NCBI GenBank assembly: GCA_032622095.1
Contig: CP136064.1
Coordinates: 39,666,426-39,730,425, forward strand
Length of the DNA stretch: 64,000 nucleotides
Direction: 5' to 3'
Source: Siphonodentalium dalli
Taxonomy: Eukaryota; Mollusca; Scaphopoda; Gadilida; Siphonodentaliidae
Under the pieces are notes generated by a model, which saw only the letters and a list, made by a program, of their open reading frames with translations, did not search any database and was not told where the DNA came from. The position numbers and the translations under genes were made by a program. Below, piece by piece: positions 15,301 through 30,708 of this stretch (its first letter is position 1; every line of letters starts with the position of its first letter).

Positions 15301-16708
15301 TCATTGATATGTATGATTATCGCTGGGTGTTGTATGATTATCGCTGGGTGTATTGAGCACTCATTGATATGTATGATTATCGCTGGGTGTATTGAGCACT
15401 CATTAATATGTATGATTATCGATGGGGGTATTGAGCACTCATTGATATGTATGATTATCGCTGGGTGTTGTATGATTATCGCTGGGTGTATTGAGCACTC
15501 ATTAATATGTATGATTATCGCTGGGTGTATTGAGCACTCATTGATATGTATGATTATCGGTGGGTGTATTGAGCACTCATTGACATGTATGATTATCGCT
15601 GGGTGTATTGAGCACTCATTGATATGTATGATTATCGCTGGGTGTATTGAGCACTCATTAATATGTATGATTATCGCTGGGTGTATTGAGCACTCATTGA
15701 TATGTATGATTATCGGTGGGTGTATTGAGCACTCATTGACATGTATGATTATCGCTGGGTGTATTGAGCACTCATTGATATGTATGATTATCGCTGGGTG
15801 TATTGAGCACTCACTGATATGTATGATTATCGCTGGGTGTATTGAGCACTCATTGATATGTATGATTATCGCTGGGTGTATTGAGCACTCACTGATATGT
15901 ATGATTATCGCTGGGTGTATTGAGCACTCATTGATATGTATGATTATCGCTGGGTGTATTGAGCACTCATTGATATGTATGATTATCGCTGGGTGTATTG
16001 AGCACTCATTGATATGTATGATTATCGGTGGGTGTATTGAGCACTCATTGACATGTATGATTATCGCTGGGTGTATTGAGCACTCATTGATATGTATGAT
16101 TATCGCTGTGTGTATTGAGCACTCATTGATATGTATGATTATCGCTGGGTGTATTGCGCACTCATTGATATGTATGATTATCGCTGGGTGTACTGAGCAC
16201 TCATTGATGTTTGATTATCGCTGGGTGTATTGAGCACTCATTGATATGTATGATTATCGATGGGTGTATTGAGCACTCACTGATATGTATGATTATCGAT
16301 GGGTGTATTGAGCACTCATTGACATGTATGATTATCGATGGGTGTATTGAGCACTCATCGATATGTATGATTATCGCTGGGTGTATTGAGCACTCATTGA
16401 TATGTATGATTATCGCTGGGTGTTGTATGTTTATCGCTGGGTGTATTGCGTACTCATTGATGTGTATGATTATCGCTGTGTGTATTGAGCACTCATTGAT
16501 ATGTATGATTATCGCTGTGTGTATTGAGCACTCATTGATATGTATGATTATCGCTGGGTGTATTGAGCACTCATTAATATGTATGATTATCGCCGGGTGT
16601 ATTGAGCACTCATTAATATGTATGATTATCGGTGGGTGTATTGAGCACTCATTGATATGTATGATTATCGCTGGGTGTTGTATGCTTATCGCTGGGTGTA
16701 TTGAGCAC

Positions 16709-17531
16709 TCATTTGATATATATGATTATCGCTGGGTGTATTGAGCACTCATTGATATGTGTGATTATCGCTGGGTGTATTGAGCACTCACTGATATGTG
16801 TGATTATCGCTGGGTGTATTGAGCACTCATTGATATGTATGATTATCGCTGGGTGTATTGAGCACTCATTAATATGTATGATTATCGCTGGGTGTATTGA
16901 GCACTCATTGATATGTATGATTATCGGTGGGTGTATTGAGCACTCATTGACATGTATGATTATCGCTGGGTGTATTGAGCACTCATTGATATGTATGATT
17001 ATCGCTGGGTGTACTGAGCACTCATTGATATGTTTGATTATCGCTGGGTGTATTGAGCACTCATTGATATGTATGATTATCGATGGGTGTATTGAGCACT
17101 CACTGATATGTATGATTATCGATGGGTGTATTGAGCACTCATTGATATGTATGATTATCGATGGGTGTATTGAGCACTCATCGATATGTATGATTATCGC
17201 TGGGTGTATTGAGCACTCATTGATATGTATGATTATCGCTGGGTGTTGTATGTTTATCGCTGGGTGTATTGCGTACTCATTGATGTGTATGATTATCGCT
17301 GTGTGTATTGAGCACTCATTGATATGTATGATTATCGCTGTGTGTATTGAGCACTCATTGATATGTATGATTATCGCTGGGTGTATTGAGCACTCATTAA
17401 TATGTATGATTATCGCTGGGTGTATTGAGCACTCATTAATATGTATGATTATCGGTGGGTGTATTGAGCACTCATTGATATGTATGATTATCGCTGGGTG
17501 TTGTATGCTTATCGCTGGGTGTATTGAGCAC
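16709..17531. repeat. 823-bp tandem duplication inside the 39-bp array
   Basis: A +1 slip (CTCATTTGATATATATG) followed by two units with TGTGTGATT occurs at 16709 and again 823 bp later at 17532. The preceding series of GATGGGTG units, a TCATCGATATG unit and a GCGTACTC unit is also repeated (about 16.2-16.5 kb and 17.0-17.3 kb). The duplicated segment is therefore of this size. Confidence 0.75.
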
Positions 17532-17950
17532 TCATTTGATATATATGATTATCGCTGGGTGTATTGAGCACTCATTGATATGTGTGATTATCGCTGGGTG
17601 TATTGAGCACTCACTGATATGTGTGATTATCGCTGGGTGTATTGAGCACTCATTGATATGTATGATTATCGCTGGGTGTATTGAGCACTCATTAATATGT
17701 ATGATTATCGCTGGGTGTATTGAGCACTCATTGATATGTCTGATTATCGCTGGGTGTATTGAGCACTCATTGATATGTATGATTATCGATGGGTGTATTG
17801 AGCACTCATTGATATGTATGATTATCGCTGGGTGTAATGAGCACTCATTGATATGTATGATTATCGCTGTGTGTATTGAGCACTCATTGATATGTATGAT
17901 TATCGATGGGTGTATTGAGCACTCATTGATATGTATGATTATAGCAGGGT

Positions 17951-20900
17951 GTAATGAGCACTCTTTGATATGTATGATTATCGGTGGGTGTATTGAGCAC
18001 TCATTGATATGTATGATTATCGGTGGGTGTATTGAGCACTCATTAATATGTATGATTATCGCTGGGTGTATTGAGCACTCATTGATATGTATGATTATCG
18101 GTGGGTGTATTGAGCACTCATTGATATGTATGATTATCGGTGGGTGTATTGAGCACTCATTAATATGTATGATTATCGCTGGGTGTATTGAGCACTCATT
18201 GATATGTATGATTATCGCTGGGTGTATTGAGCACTCATTGATATGTATGATTATCGCTGGGTGTATTGAGCACTCATTGATATGTATGATTATCGGTGGG
18301 TGTATTGAGCACTCATTAATATATATGATTATCGCTGGGTGTATTGAGCACTCATTGATATGTATGATTATCGCTGGGTGTATTGAGCACTCATTGATAT
18401 GTATGATTATCGGTGGGTGTATTGAGCACTCATTGATATGTATGATTATCGCTGGGTGTATTGAACACTCATTGATATGTATCATTATCGCTGGGTGTTG
18501 TATGCTTATCGCTGGGTGTATTGAGCACTCATTAATATATATGATTATCGCTGGGTGTATTGAGCACTCATTGATATGTATGATTATCGCTGGGTGTATT
18601 GAGCACTCATTGATATGTATGATTATCGCTGGGTGTATTGAGCACTCATTGATATGTGTGATTATCGCTGGGTGTATTGAGCACTCATTGATATGTATGA
18701 TTATCGATGGGTGTATTGAGCACTCATTGATATGTATGATTATCGCTGGGTGTATTGAGCACTCATTGATATGTATGATTATCGCTGGGTGTATTGAGCA
18801 CTCATTGATATGTATGATTATCGCCGGGTGTATTGATCACTCATTGATATGTATGATTATCGCTGGGTGTATTGAGCACTCATTGATATGTATGATTATC
18901 GCTGGGTGTATTGAGCACTCATTGATATGTATGATTATGGCTGGGTGTATTGAGCACTCATTGATATGTATGATTATCGCTGGCTGTATTGAGCACTCAT
19001 TGATATGTATGATTATCGATGGGTGTATTGAGCACTCATTGATATGTATGATTATCGCTGGGTGTTCTGAGCACTCATTGATATGTATGATTATCGCTGG
19101 GTGTATTGAGCACTCATTGATATGTATGATTATCGCCGGGTGTATTGATCACTCATTGATATGTATGATTATCGCTGGGTGTATTGAGCACTCATTGATA
19201 TGTATGATTATCGGTGGGTGTATTGAGCACTCATTAATATGTATGATTATCGCTGGGTGTATTGAGCACTCATTGATATGTATGATTATCGGTGGGTGTA
19301 TTGAGCACTCATTGATATGTATGATTATCGGTGGGTGTATTGAGCACTCATTAATATGTATGATTATCGCTGGGTGTATTGAGCACTCATTGATATGTAT
19401 GATTATCGCTGGGTGTATTGAGCACTCATTGATATGTATGATTATCGCTGGGTGTATTGAGCACTCATTGATATGTATGATTATCGGTGGGTGTATTGAG
19501 AACTCATTAATATATATGATTATCGCTGGGTGTATTGAGCACTCATTGATATGTATGATTATCGCTGGGTGTATTGAGCACTCATTGATATGTATGATTA
19601 TCGGTGGGTGTATTGAGCACTCATTGATATGTATGATTATCGCTGGGTGTATTGAACACTCATTGATATGTATCATTATCGCTGGGTGTTGTATGCTTAT
19701 CGCTGGGTTTATTGAGCACTCATTAATATATATGATTATCGCTGGGTGTATTGAGCACTCATTGATATGTATGATTATCGCTGGGTGTATTGAGCACTCA
19801 TTGATATGTATGATTATCGCTGGGTGTATTGAGCACTCATTGATATGTGTGATTATCGCTGGGTGTATTGAGCACTCATTGATATGTATGATTATCGCTG
19901 GGTGTATTGAGCACTCATTGATATGTATGATTATCGCTGGGTGTATTGAGCACTCATTGATATGTATGATTATCGCTGGGTGTATTGAGCACTCATTGAT
20001 ATGTATGATTATCGCTGGATGTACTGAGCACTCACTGATATGTGTGATTATCGCTGGGTGTACTGAGCACTCATTGATATGTATGATTATCGCTGGGTGT
20101 ATTGAGCACTCATTGATATGTATGATTATCGCTGGGTGTATTGAGAACTCATTGACATGTTTGATTATCGCTGGGTGTATTGAGCACTTATTGATATGTA
20201 TGATTATCGCTGGGTGTATTGAGCACTCATTGATATGTATGATTATCGCTGGGTGTATTGAGCACTCATTGATATGTATGATTATCGCTGGGTGTACTGA
20301 GCACTCACTGATATGTGTGATTATCGCTGGGTGTACTGAGCACTCATTGATATGTATGATTATCGCTGGGTGTATTGAGCACTCATTGATATGTATGATT
20401 ATCGCTGGGTGTTGTATGCTTATCGCTGGGTGTATTGAGCACTCATTGATATGTATGATTATCGCTGGGTGTATTGAGCACTCATTGATATGTATGATTA
20501 TCGCTGGGTGTTGTATGTTTATCGCTGGGCGTATTGAGCACTCATTGATATGTATGGTTATCGCTGGGTGTATTGGGCACTCATTGATATGTATGATTAT
20601 CGCTGGGTGTTGTATGTTTATCGCTGGGCGTATTGAGCACTCATTGATATGTATGGTTATCGCTGGGTGTATTGAGCACTCACTGATATGTGTGATTATC
20701 GCTGGGTGTACTGAGCACTCATTGATATGTATGATTATCGATGGGTGTATTGAACACTCATTGATATGTATGATTATCGCTGGGTGTATTGAGCACTCAT
20801 TGATATGTATGATTATCGATGGGTGTATTGAGCACTCATTGATATGTATGATTATCGCAGGGTGTAATGAGCACTCTTTGATATGTATGATTATCGGTGG

Positions 20901-23776
20901 GTGTATTGAGCACTCATTGATATGTATGATTATCGGTGGGTGTATTGAGCACTCATTAATATGTATGATTATCGCTGGGTGTATTGAGCACTCATTGATA
21001 TGTATGATTATCGGTGGGTGTATTGAGCACTCATTGATATGTATGATTATCGGTGGGTGTATTGAGCACTCATTAATATGTATGATTATCGCTGGGTGTA
21101 TTGAGCACTCATTGATATGTATGATTATCGCTGGGTGTATTGAGCACTCATTGATATGTATGATTATCGCTGGGTGTATTGAGCACTCATTGATATGTAT
21201 GATTATCGGTGGGTGTATTGAGCACTCATTAATATATATGATTATCGCTGGGTGTATTGAGCACTCATTGATATGTATGATTATCGCTGGGTGTATTGAG
21301 CACTCATTGATATGTATGATTATCGGTGGGTGTATTGAGCACTCATTGATATGTATGATTATCGCTGGGTGTATTGAACACTCATTGATATGTATCATTA
21401 TCGCTGGGTGTTGTATGCTTATCGCTGGGTGTATTGAGCACTCATTAATATATATGATTATCGCTGGGTGTATTGAGCACTCATTGATATGTATGATTAT
21501 CGCTGGGTGTATTGAGCACTCATTGATATGTATGATTATCGCTGGGTGTATTGAGCACTCATTGATATGTGTGATTATCGCTGGGTGTATTGAGCACTCA
21601 TTGATATGTATGATTATCGATGGGTGTATTGAGCACTCATTGATATGTATGATTATCGCTGGGTGTATTGAGCACTCATTGATATGTATGATTATCGCTG
21701 GGTGTATTGAGCACTCATTGATATGTATGATTATCGCCGGGTGTATTGATCACTCATTGATATGTATGATTATCGCTGGGTGTATTGAGCACTCATTGAT
21801 ATGTATGATTATCGCTGGGTGTATTGAGCACTCATTGATATGTATGATTATCGCTGGGTGTATTGAGCACTCATTGATATGTATGATTATCGCTGGCTGT
21901 ATTGAGCACTCATTGATATGTATGATTATCGATGGGTGTATTGAGCACTCATTGATATGTATGATTATCGCTGGGTGTATTGAGCACTCATTGATATGTA
22001 TGATTATCGCTGGGTGTATTGAGCACTCATTGATATGTATGATTATCGCCGGGTGTATTGATCACTCATTGATATGTATGATTATCGCTGGGTGTATTGA
22101 GCACTCATTGATATGTATGATTATCGGTGGGTGTATTGAGCACTCATTAATATGTATGATTATCGCTGGGTGTATTGAGCACTCATTGATATGTATGATT
22201 ATCGGTGGGTGTATTGAGCACTCATTGATATGTATGATTATCGGTGGGTGTATTGAGCACTCATTAATATGTATGATTATCGCTGGGTGTATTGAGCACT
22301 CATTGATATGTATGATTATCGCTGGGTGTATTGAGCACTCATTGATATGTATGATTATCGCTGGGTGTATTGAGCACTCATTGATATGTATGATTATCGG
22401 TGGGTGTATTGAGCACTCATTAATATATATGATTATCGCTGGGTGTATTGAGCACTCATTGATATGTATGATTATCGCTGGGTGTATTGAGCACTCATTG
22501 ATATGTATGATTATCGGTGGGTGTATTGAGCACTCATTGATATGTATGATTATCGCTGGGTGTATTGAACACTCATTGATATGTATCATTATCGCTGGGT
22601 GTTGTATGCTTATCGCTGGGTTTATTGAGCACTCATTAATATATATGATTATCGCTGGGTGTATTGAGCACTCATTGATATGTATGATTATCGCTGGGTG
22701 TATTGAGCACTCATTGATATGTATGATTATCGCTGGGTGTATTGAGCACTCATTGATGTGTGATTATCGCTGGGTGTATTGAGCACTCATTGATATGTAT
22801 GATTATCGCTGGGTGTATTGAGCACTCATTGATATGTATGATTATCGCTGGGTGTATTGAGCACTCATTGATATGTATGATTATCGCTGGGTGTATTGAG
22901 CACTCATTGATATGTATGATTATCGCTGGATGTACTGAGCACTCACTGATATGTGTGATTATCGCTGGGTGTACTGAGCACTCATTGATATGTATGATTA
23001 TCGCTGGGTGTATTGAGCACTCATTGATATGTATGATTATCGCTGGGTGTATTGAGAACTCATTGACATGTTTGATTATCGCTGGGTGTATTGAGCACTC
23101 ATTGATATGTATGATTATCGCTGGGTGTATTGAGCACTCATTGATATGTATGATTATCGCTGGGTGTATTGAGCACTCATTGATATGTATGATTATCGCT
23201 GGGTGTACTGAGCACTCACTGATATGTGTGATTATCGCTGGGTGTACTGAGCACTCATTGATATGTATGATTATCGCTGGGTGTATTGAGCACTCATTGA
23301 TATGTATGATTATCGCTGGGTGTTGTATGCTTATCGCTGGGTGTATTGAGCACTCATTGATATGTATGATTATCGCTGGGTGTATTGAGCACTCATTGAT
23401 ATGTATGATTATCGCTGGGTGTTGTATGTTTATCGCTGGGCGTATTGAGCACTCATTGATATGTATGGTTATCGCTGGGTGTATTGAGCACTCATTGATA
23501 TGTATGATTATCGCTGGGTGTTGTATGTTTATCGCTGGGCGTATTGAGCACTCATTGATATGTATGGTTATCGCTGGGTGTATTGAGCACTCACTGATAT
23601 GTGTGATTATCGCTGGGTGTACTGAGCACTCATTGATATGTATGATTATCGATGGGTGTATTGAACACTCATTGATATGTATGATTATCGCTGGGTGTAT
23701 TGAGCACTCATTGATATGTATTATTATCGCTGGGTGTATTGAGCACTCATTGATATGTATGATTATCGCTGGGTGT
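17951..23776. repeat. Higher-order repeat with 2913-bp period, about two copies
   Basis: The unit GTAATGAGCACTCTTTG occurs at 17951 and 20864, exactly 2913 bp apart. A series ending in TGTATCATTATCGC occurs near 18478 and 19670 and again near 21391 and 22582, also 2913 bp apart, with an internal 1191-bp spacing. A GAGAACTCATTGACATG unit near 20144 recurs 2911 bp later, the 2-base difference being a deletion at about 22757. The two copies are near-identical, indicating a recent large tandem duplication. Confidence 0.8.
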
Positions 23777-26732
23777 ATTGAGCACACATTGATATGTATG
23801 ATTATCGCTGGGTGTACTGAGCACTCATTGATATGTATGATTATCGCTGGCTGTATTGAGCACTCATTGATATGTATGATTATCGCTGGGTGTATTGAGC
23901 ACTCATTGATATGTATGATTATCGCTGGGTGTTGTATGCTTATCGCTGGGTGTATTGAGCACTCATTGATATGTATGATTATCGCTGGGTGTATTGAGCA
24001 CTCGTTGATATGTATGATTATCGCTGGGCGTATTGAGCACTCATTGATATGTATGATTATCGCTGGGTGTACTGAGCACTCATTGATATGTATGATTATC
24101 GCTGGGTGTATTGAGCACTCATTGATATGTATGATTATCGCTGGGTGTATTGAGCACTCATTGATATGTATGATTATCGCTGGGTGTATTGAGCTCTCAT
24201 TGGTATGTATGCTTATCGATGGGTGTTGTATGCTTATCGCTGGGTGTATTGAGCACTCATTGGTATGTATGATTATCGCTGGGTGTTGTATGCTTATCGC
24301 TGGGTGTATTGAGCACTCATTGATATGTATGATTATCGCTGGGTGTTGTATGCTTATCGCTGGGTGTATTGAGCACTCATTGATATGTATGATTATCGCT
24401 GGGTGTATTGAGCACTCATTGATATGTATGCTTATCGCTGGGTGTATTGAGCACTCATTGATATGTATGATTATCGCTGGGTGTATTGAGCACTCCTTGA
24501 TATGTATGATTATCGCTGGGTGTATTGAGCACTCATTGATATGTATGATTATCGCTGGGTGTATTGAGCACTCATTGATATGTATGATTATCGCTGGGTG
24601 TTGTATGCTTATCGCTGGGTGTATTGAGCACTCATTGATATGTATGATTATCGCTGGGTGTATTGAGCACTCATTGATATGTATGATTATCGATGGGTGT
24701 ATTGAACACTCATTGATATGTATGATTATCGCTGGGTGTATTGAGCACTCATTGATATGTATGCTTATCGCTGGGTGTATTGAGCACTCATTGATATGTA
24801 TGATTATCGCTGGGTGTACTGAGCACTCATTGATATGTATGATTATCGCTGGGTGTATTGAGCACTCATTGATATGTATGATTATCGATGGGTGTATTGA
24901 ACACTCATTGATATGTATGATTATCGCTGGGTGTATTGAGCACTCATTGATATGTATGATTATCGCTGGGTGTATTGAGCACTCATTGATATGTATGATT
25001 ATCGCTGGGTGTATTGAGCACTCATTGATATGTATGATTATCGCTGGGTGTATTGAGCACTCATTGATATGTATGATTATCGCTGGGTGTATTGAGCACT
25101 CATTGATATGTATGATTATCGCCGGGTGTATTGATCACTCATTGATATGTATGATTATCGCTGTATGTATTGAGCCCTCATTGATATGTATGATTATCGC
25201 TGGGTGTATTGAGCACTCATTGATATGTATGATTATCGCTGGGTGTATTGAGCACTCATTGATATGTATGATTATCGCTGGGTGTATTGAGCACTCATTG
25301 ATATGTATGATTATCGCTGGGTGTATTGAGCCCTCATTGATATGTATGATTATCGGTGGGTGTATTGAGCACTCATTGACATGTATGATTATCGCTGGGT
25401 GTATTGAGCACTCATTGATATGTATGATTATCGCTGGGTGTATCGAGCACCCATTGAAATGTATGATTATCGCTGGGTGTATTGAGCACTCATTAATATA
25501 TATGCTTATCGCTGGGTGTATTGAGCCCTCATTGATATGTATGATTATCGCTGGGTGTATTGAGCCCTCATTGATATGTATGATTATCGCTGGGTGTATT
25601 GAGCACTCATTGATATGTATGATAATCGCTGGGTGTATTGAGCACTCATTGATATGTATGATTATCGCTGGGTGTATTGAGCCCTCATTGATATGTATGA
25701 TTATCGCTGGGTGTATTGAGCACTCATTGATATGTATGATTATCGCTGGGTGTATTGAGCACTCATTGATATGTATGATTATCGCTGGGTGTATTGAGCC
25801 CTCATTGATATGTATGATTATCGCTGGGTGTATTGAGCACTCATTGATATGTATGATTATCGCTGGGTGTATTGAGCACTCATTGATATGTATGATTATC
25901 GCTGGGTGTATTGAGCACTCATTGATATGTATGATTATCGCTGGATGTATTGAGCACTCATTGATATGTATGATTATCGCTGGGTGTATTGAGTACTCAT
26001 TGATATGTATGATTATCGCTGGGTGTATTGAGCACTCATTGATATGTATGATTATCGCTGGGTGTATTGAGCCCTCATTGATATGTATGATTATCGCTGG
26101 GTGTATTGAGCACTCATTGATATGTATGATTATCGCTGGGTGTATTGAGCACTCATTGATATGTATGATTATCGCTGGGTGTATTGAGCACTCATTGATA
26201 TGTATGATTATCGCTGGGTGTTGTATGCTTATCGCTGGGTGTATTGAGCACTCATTGATATGTATGATTATCGCTGGGCGTATTGAGCACTCATTGATAT
26301 GTATGATTATCGCTGGGTGTACTGAGCACTCATTGATATGTATGATTATCGCTGGGTGTATTGAGCACTCATTGATATGTATGATTATCGCTGGTTGTTG
26401 TATGATTATCGCTGGGTGTATTGAGCACTCATTGATATGTATGATTATCGCTGGGTGTATTGAGCACTCATTGATATGTATGATTATCGCTGGGTGTATT
26501 GAGCACTCATTGATATGTATGATTATCGCTGGGTGTATTGAGCACTCATTGATATGTATGATTATCGCTGCGTGTATTGAGCACTCATTGATATGTATGA
26601 TTATCGCTGGCTGTATTGAGCACTCATTGATATGTATGATTATCGCTGGGTGTATTGAGCACTCATTGATATGTATGATTATCGCTGGGTGTATTGAGCA
26701 CTCATTGATATGTATGATTATCGCTGGCTGTA

Positions 26733-28066
26733 TTTAGCACTCATTGATATGTGTGATTATCGCTGGGTGTATTGAGCACTCATTGATATGTATGATTATC
26801 GCTGGGTGTATTGAGCACTCATTGATATGTATGATTATCGCTGGGTGTATTGAGCACTCATTGATATGTATGATTATCGCTGGCTGTATTTAGCACTCAT
26901 TGATATGTATGATTATCGCTGGGCGTATTGAGCACTCATTGATATGTATGATTATCGCTGGGTGTATTGAGCACTCATTGATATGTATGATTATCGCTGG
27001 CTGTATTTAGCACTCATTGATATGTATGATTATCGCTGGGCGTATTTAGCACTCATTGATATGTGTGATTATCGCTGGGTGTATTGAGCACTCATTGATA
27101 TGTATGATTATCGCTAGGTGTATTGAGCACTCATTGATTGTATGATTATTGCTGCGTGTATTGAGCACTGATTGATATGTATGATTATCGCTGGGTGTAT
27201 TGAGCACTCATTGATATGTATGATTATCGCTGGGTGTATTGAGCACTCATTGATTCTATGATTATCGCTGGGTGTATTGAGCACTCATTGATTGTATGAT
27301 TATCGCTGGGTGTATTGAGCATCCATTGATATGTATGATTATCGCTGGATGTATTTGAGCACGCATTGACATGTATGATTATCGCTGGGTGTATTGAGCA
27401 CTCATTGATATGTATGATTATAGCTGGGTGTATTGAGCACTCATTGATTCTATGATTATCGCTGGGTGTATTGAGCACTCATTGATTGTATGATTATCGC
27501 TGGGTGTATTGAGCATCCATTGATATGTATGATTATCGCTGGATGTATTTGAGCACGCATTGACATGTATGATTATCGCTGGGTGTATTGAGCACTCATT
27601 GATATGTATGATTATCGCTGAGTGTATTTAGCACTCATTGATTTTATGATTATCGCTGAGTGTATTTAGCACTCATGGATATGTATGATTATAGCTGGGT
27701 GTATTGAGGACTCTCTGATATGTATGATTAACTCTGAGTGTATTGAGCACTCATTGATATGTATGATTATCTCTGAGTTTGTTGAGCACTAATTGATGGA
27801 TATGATTATAGCTGGTTGTATTGAGGACTCTCTGATATGTATGCTTATCGCTGAGTGTGTTGAGCACTAATTGATGGGTATGATTATAGCTGGGTGTATT
27901 GAGGACTCACTGATATGTATGATTATCGCTGGGTGTATTGAGCACTCATTGATATGTATGATTATCGCTGGGTGTATTGAGTACTCATTGATATGAATGA
28001 TTATTGCTGGGTGTATTGAGCACTCATGGATATGTATGATTATCGCTGGGTGTATTTAGCACTCAT
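26733..28066. repeat. Decayed island within the 39-bp array
   Basis: Units here carry many slips (ATTGATTGTATG, ATTGATTCTATG, GTATTTGAGC), stop-forming TTTAGC changes, and unusual variants (ACTAATTGATG, GGACTCTCTG). These are rare elsewhere in the array. A short duplication of about 240 bp is visible: ATTGATTCTATGATT at about 27250 and 27445. Outside this island the units are clean on both sides. Confidence 0.7.
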
Positions 28067-29850
28067 TGATATGTCTGATTATCGCTAGGTGTATTGATCA
28101 CTCATTGATATGTATGATTATCGCAGGGTGTATTGAGCACTCATTGATATGTATGATTATCGCTGGGTGTATTGCGCACTCATTGATATGTATGATTATT
28201 GCTGGGTGTATTGAGCACTCATTGATATGTATGATTATCGCTGGGTGTATTGCGTACTCATTGGTATGTATGATTATCGCTGGGTGTATTGAGCACTCAT
28301 TGATATGTATGATTATCGCTGGATGTATTGAGCACTCATTGATATGTATGATTATCGCAGGGTGTATTGCGTACTCATTGATATGTATGATTATCGCTGG
28401 GTGTATTGCGTACTCATTGATATGTATGATTATCGCTGGGTGTATTGAGCACTCATTGATATGAATGATTATCGCTGGGTGTATTGAGCACTCATTGATA
28501 TGTATGATTATCGCTGGATGTATTGAGTACTCATTGATATGTATGATTATCGCTGGGTGTATTGCGCACTCATTGATATGTATGATTATCGCTGGGTGTA
28601 TTGAGCACTCATTGATATGTATGATTATCGCTGGGTGTATTGCGTACTCATTGATATGTATGATTATCGCTGGATGTATTGAGTACTCATTGATATGTAT
28701 GATTATCGCTGGATGTATTGAGTACTCATTGATATGTATGATTATCGCTGGGTGTATTGCGTACTCATTGATATGTATGATTATCGCTGGGTGTTGTATG
28801 ATTATCGCTGGGTGTATTGAGCACTCATTGATATGTATGATTATCGCTGGGTGTATTGAGCACTCATTGATATGAATGATTATCGCTGGGTGTATTGCGT
28901 ACTCATTGATATGTATGATTATCGCTGGATGTATTGAGTACTCATTGATATGTATGATTATCGCTGGGTGTATTGCGTACTCATTGATATGTATGATTAT
29001 CGCTGGATGTATTGAGTACTCATTGATATGTATGATTATCGCTGGATGTATTGAGTACTCATTGATATGTATGATTATCGCTGGGTGTATTGCGTACTCA
29101 TTGATATGTATGATTATCGCTGGGTGTATTACGCACTCATTGATATGTATGATTATCGCTGGGTGTATTGAGCACTCATTGATATGTATGATTATCGCTG
29201 GGTGTATTGAGCACTCATTGATATGTATGATTATCGCTGGGTGTATTACGCACTCATTGATATGTATGATTATCGCTGGGTGTATTACGCACTCATTGAT
29301 ATGTATGATTATCGCTGGGTGTATTGAGCACTCATTGATATGTATGATTATTGCTGGGTGTATTGAGCACCCGTTGATATGTATGATTATCGCTGGGTGT
29401 ATTGAGCACTCATTGATATGTATGATTATCGCTGGGTGTATTGAGCACTCATTGATCTGTATGATTATCGCTGGGTGTATTACGCACTCATTGATATGTA
29501 TGATTATCGCTGGGTGTATTGAGCACTCATTGATATGTATGATTATCGCTGGGTGTATTGAGCACTCATTGATATGTATGATTATTGCTGGGTGTATTGA
29601 GCACCCGTTGATATGTATGATTATCGCTGGGTGTATTACGCACTCATTGATATGTATGATTATCGCTGGGTGTATTGAGCACTCATTGATATGTATGATT
29701 ATTGCTGGGTGTATTGAGCACCCGTTGATATGTATGATTATCGCTGGGTGTATTGAGCACTCATTGATATGTATGATTATCGCTGGGTGTATTGAGCACT
29801 CATTGATATGTATGATTATCGCTGGGTGTATTGAGCACTCATTGATATGT

Positions 29851-30708
29851 ATGATTATTGATGGGTGTATTGAGCACCCGTTGATATGTATGATTATCGC
29901 TGGGTGTATTGAGCACTCATTGATATGTATGATTATCGCTGGGTGTATTGAGCACTCATTGATATGTATGATTATCGCTGGGTGTATTACGCACTCATTG
30001 ATATGTATGATTATCGCTGGGTGTATTGAGCACTCATTAATATGTATGATTATCGATGGGTGTATTGAGCACTCATTGATATGTATTATTATCGCTGGGT
30101 GTATTGAGCACTCATTGATATGTATGATTATTGCTGGGTGTATTGAGCACCCGTTGATATGTATGATTATCGCTGGGTGTATTGAGCACTCATTGATATG
30201 TATGATTATCGCTGGGTGTATTGAGCACTCATTGATATGTATGATTATCGCTGGGTGTATTGAGCACTCATTGATATGTATGATTATTGATGGGTGTATT
30301 GAGCACCCGTTGATATGTATGATTATCGCTGGGTGTATTGAGCACTCATTGATATGTATGATTATCGCTGGGTGTATTGAGCACTCATTGATATGTATGA
30401 TTATCGCTGGGTGTATTACGCACTCATTGATATGTATGATTATCGCTGGGTGTATTGAGCACTCATTAATATGTATGATTATCGTTGGGTGTATTGAGCA
30501 CTCATTGATTGTATGATTGTCGCTGGGTGTATTGAGCACTCATTGATATGTATGATTATCGCTGGGTGTATTGAGCACTCATTGATATGTATGATTATCG
30601 CTGGCCGTATTGAGCACTCATTGATATGTATGATTATCGCTGGGTGTATTGAGCACTCATTGATATGTATGATTATCGCTGGGTGTATTGAGCACTCATT
30701 GATATATA
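29851..30708. repeat. 429-bp (11-unit) higher-order repeat, about two copies
   Basis: A pair of rare units, ATGATTATTGATGGGTG then GAGCACCCGTTG, occurs at 29851 and 30280. The spacing is 429 bp, or 11 units. The surrounding 28.1-33.3 kb zone is built from local variants (GCGTACTC, ACGCACTC, CACCCGTTG, CATTGTTATG) that are absent or rare in the left half of the array. The CATTGTTATG variants often recur every 117 bp, or three units. Confidence 0.7.
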
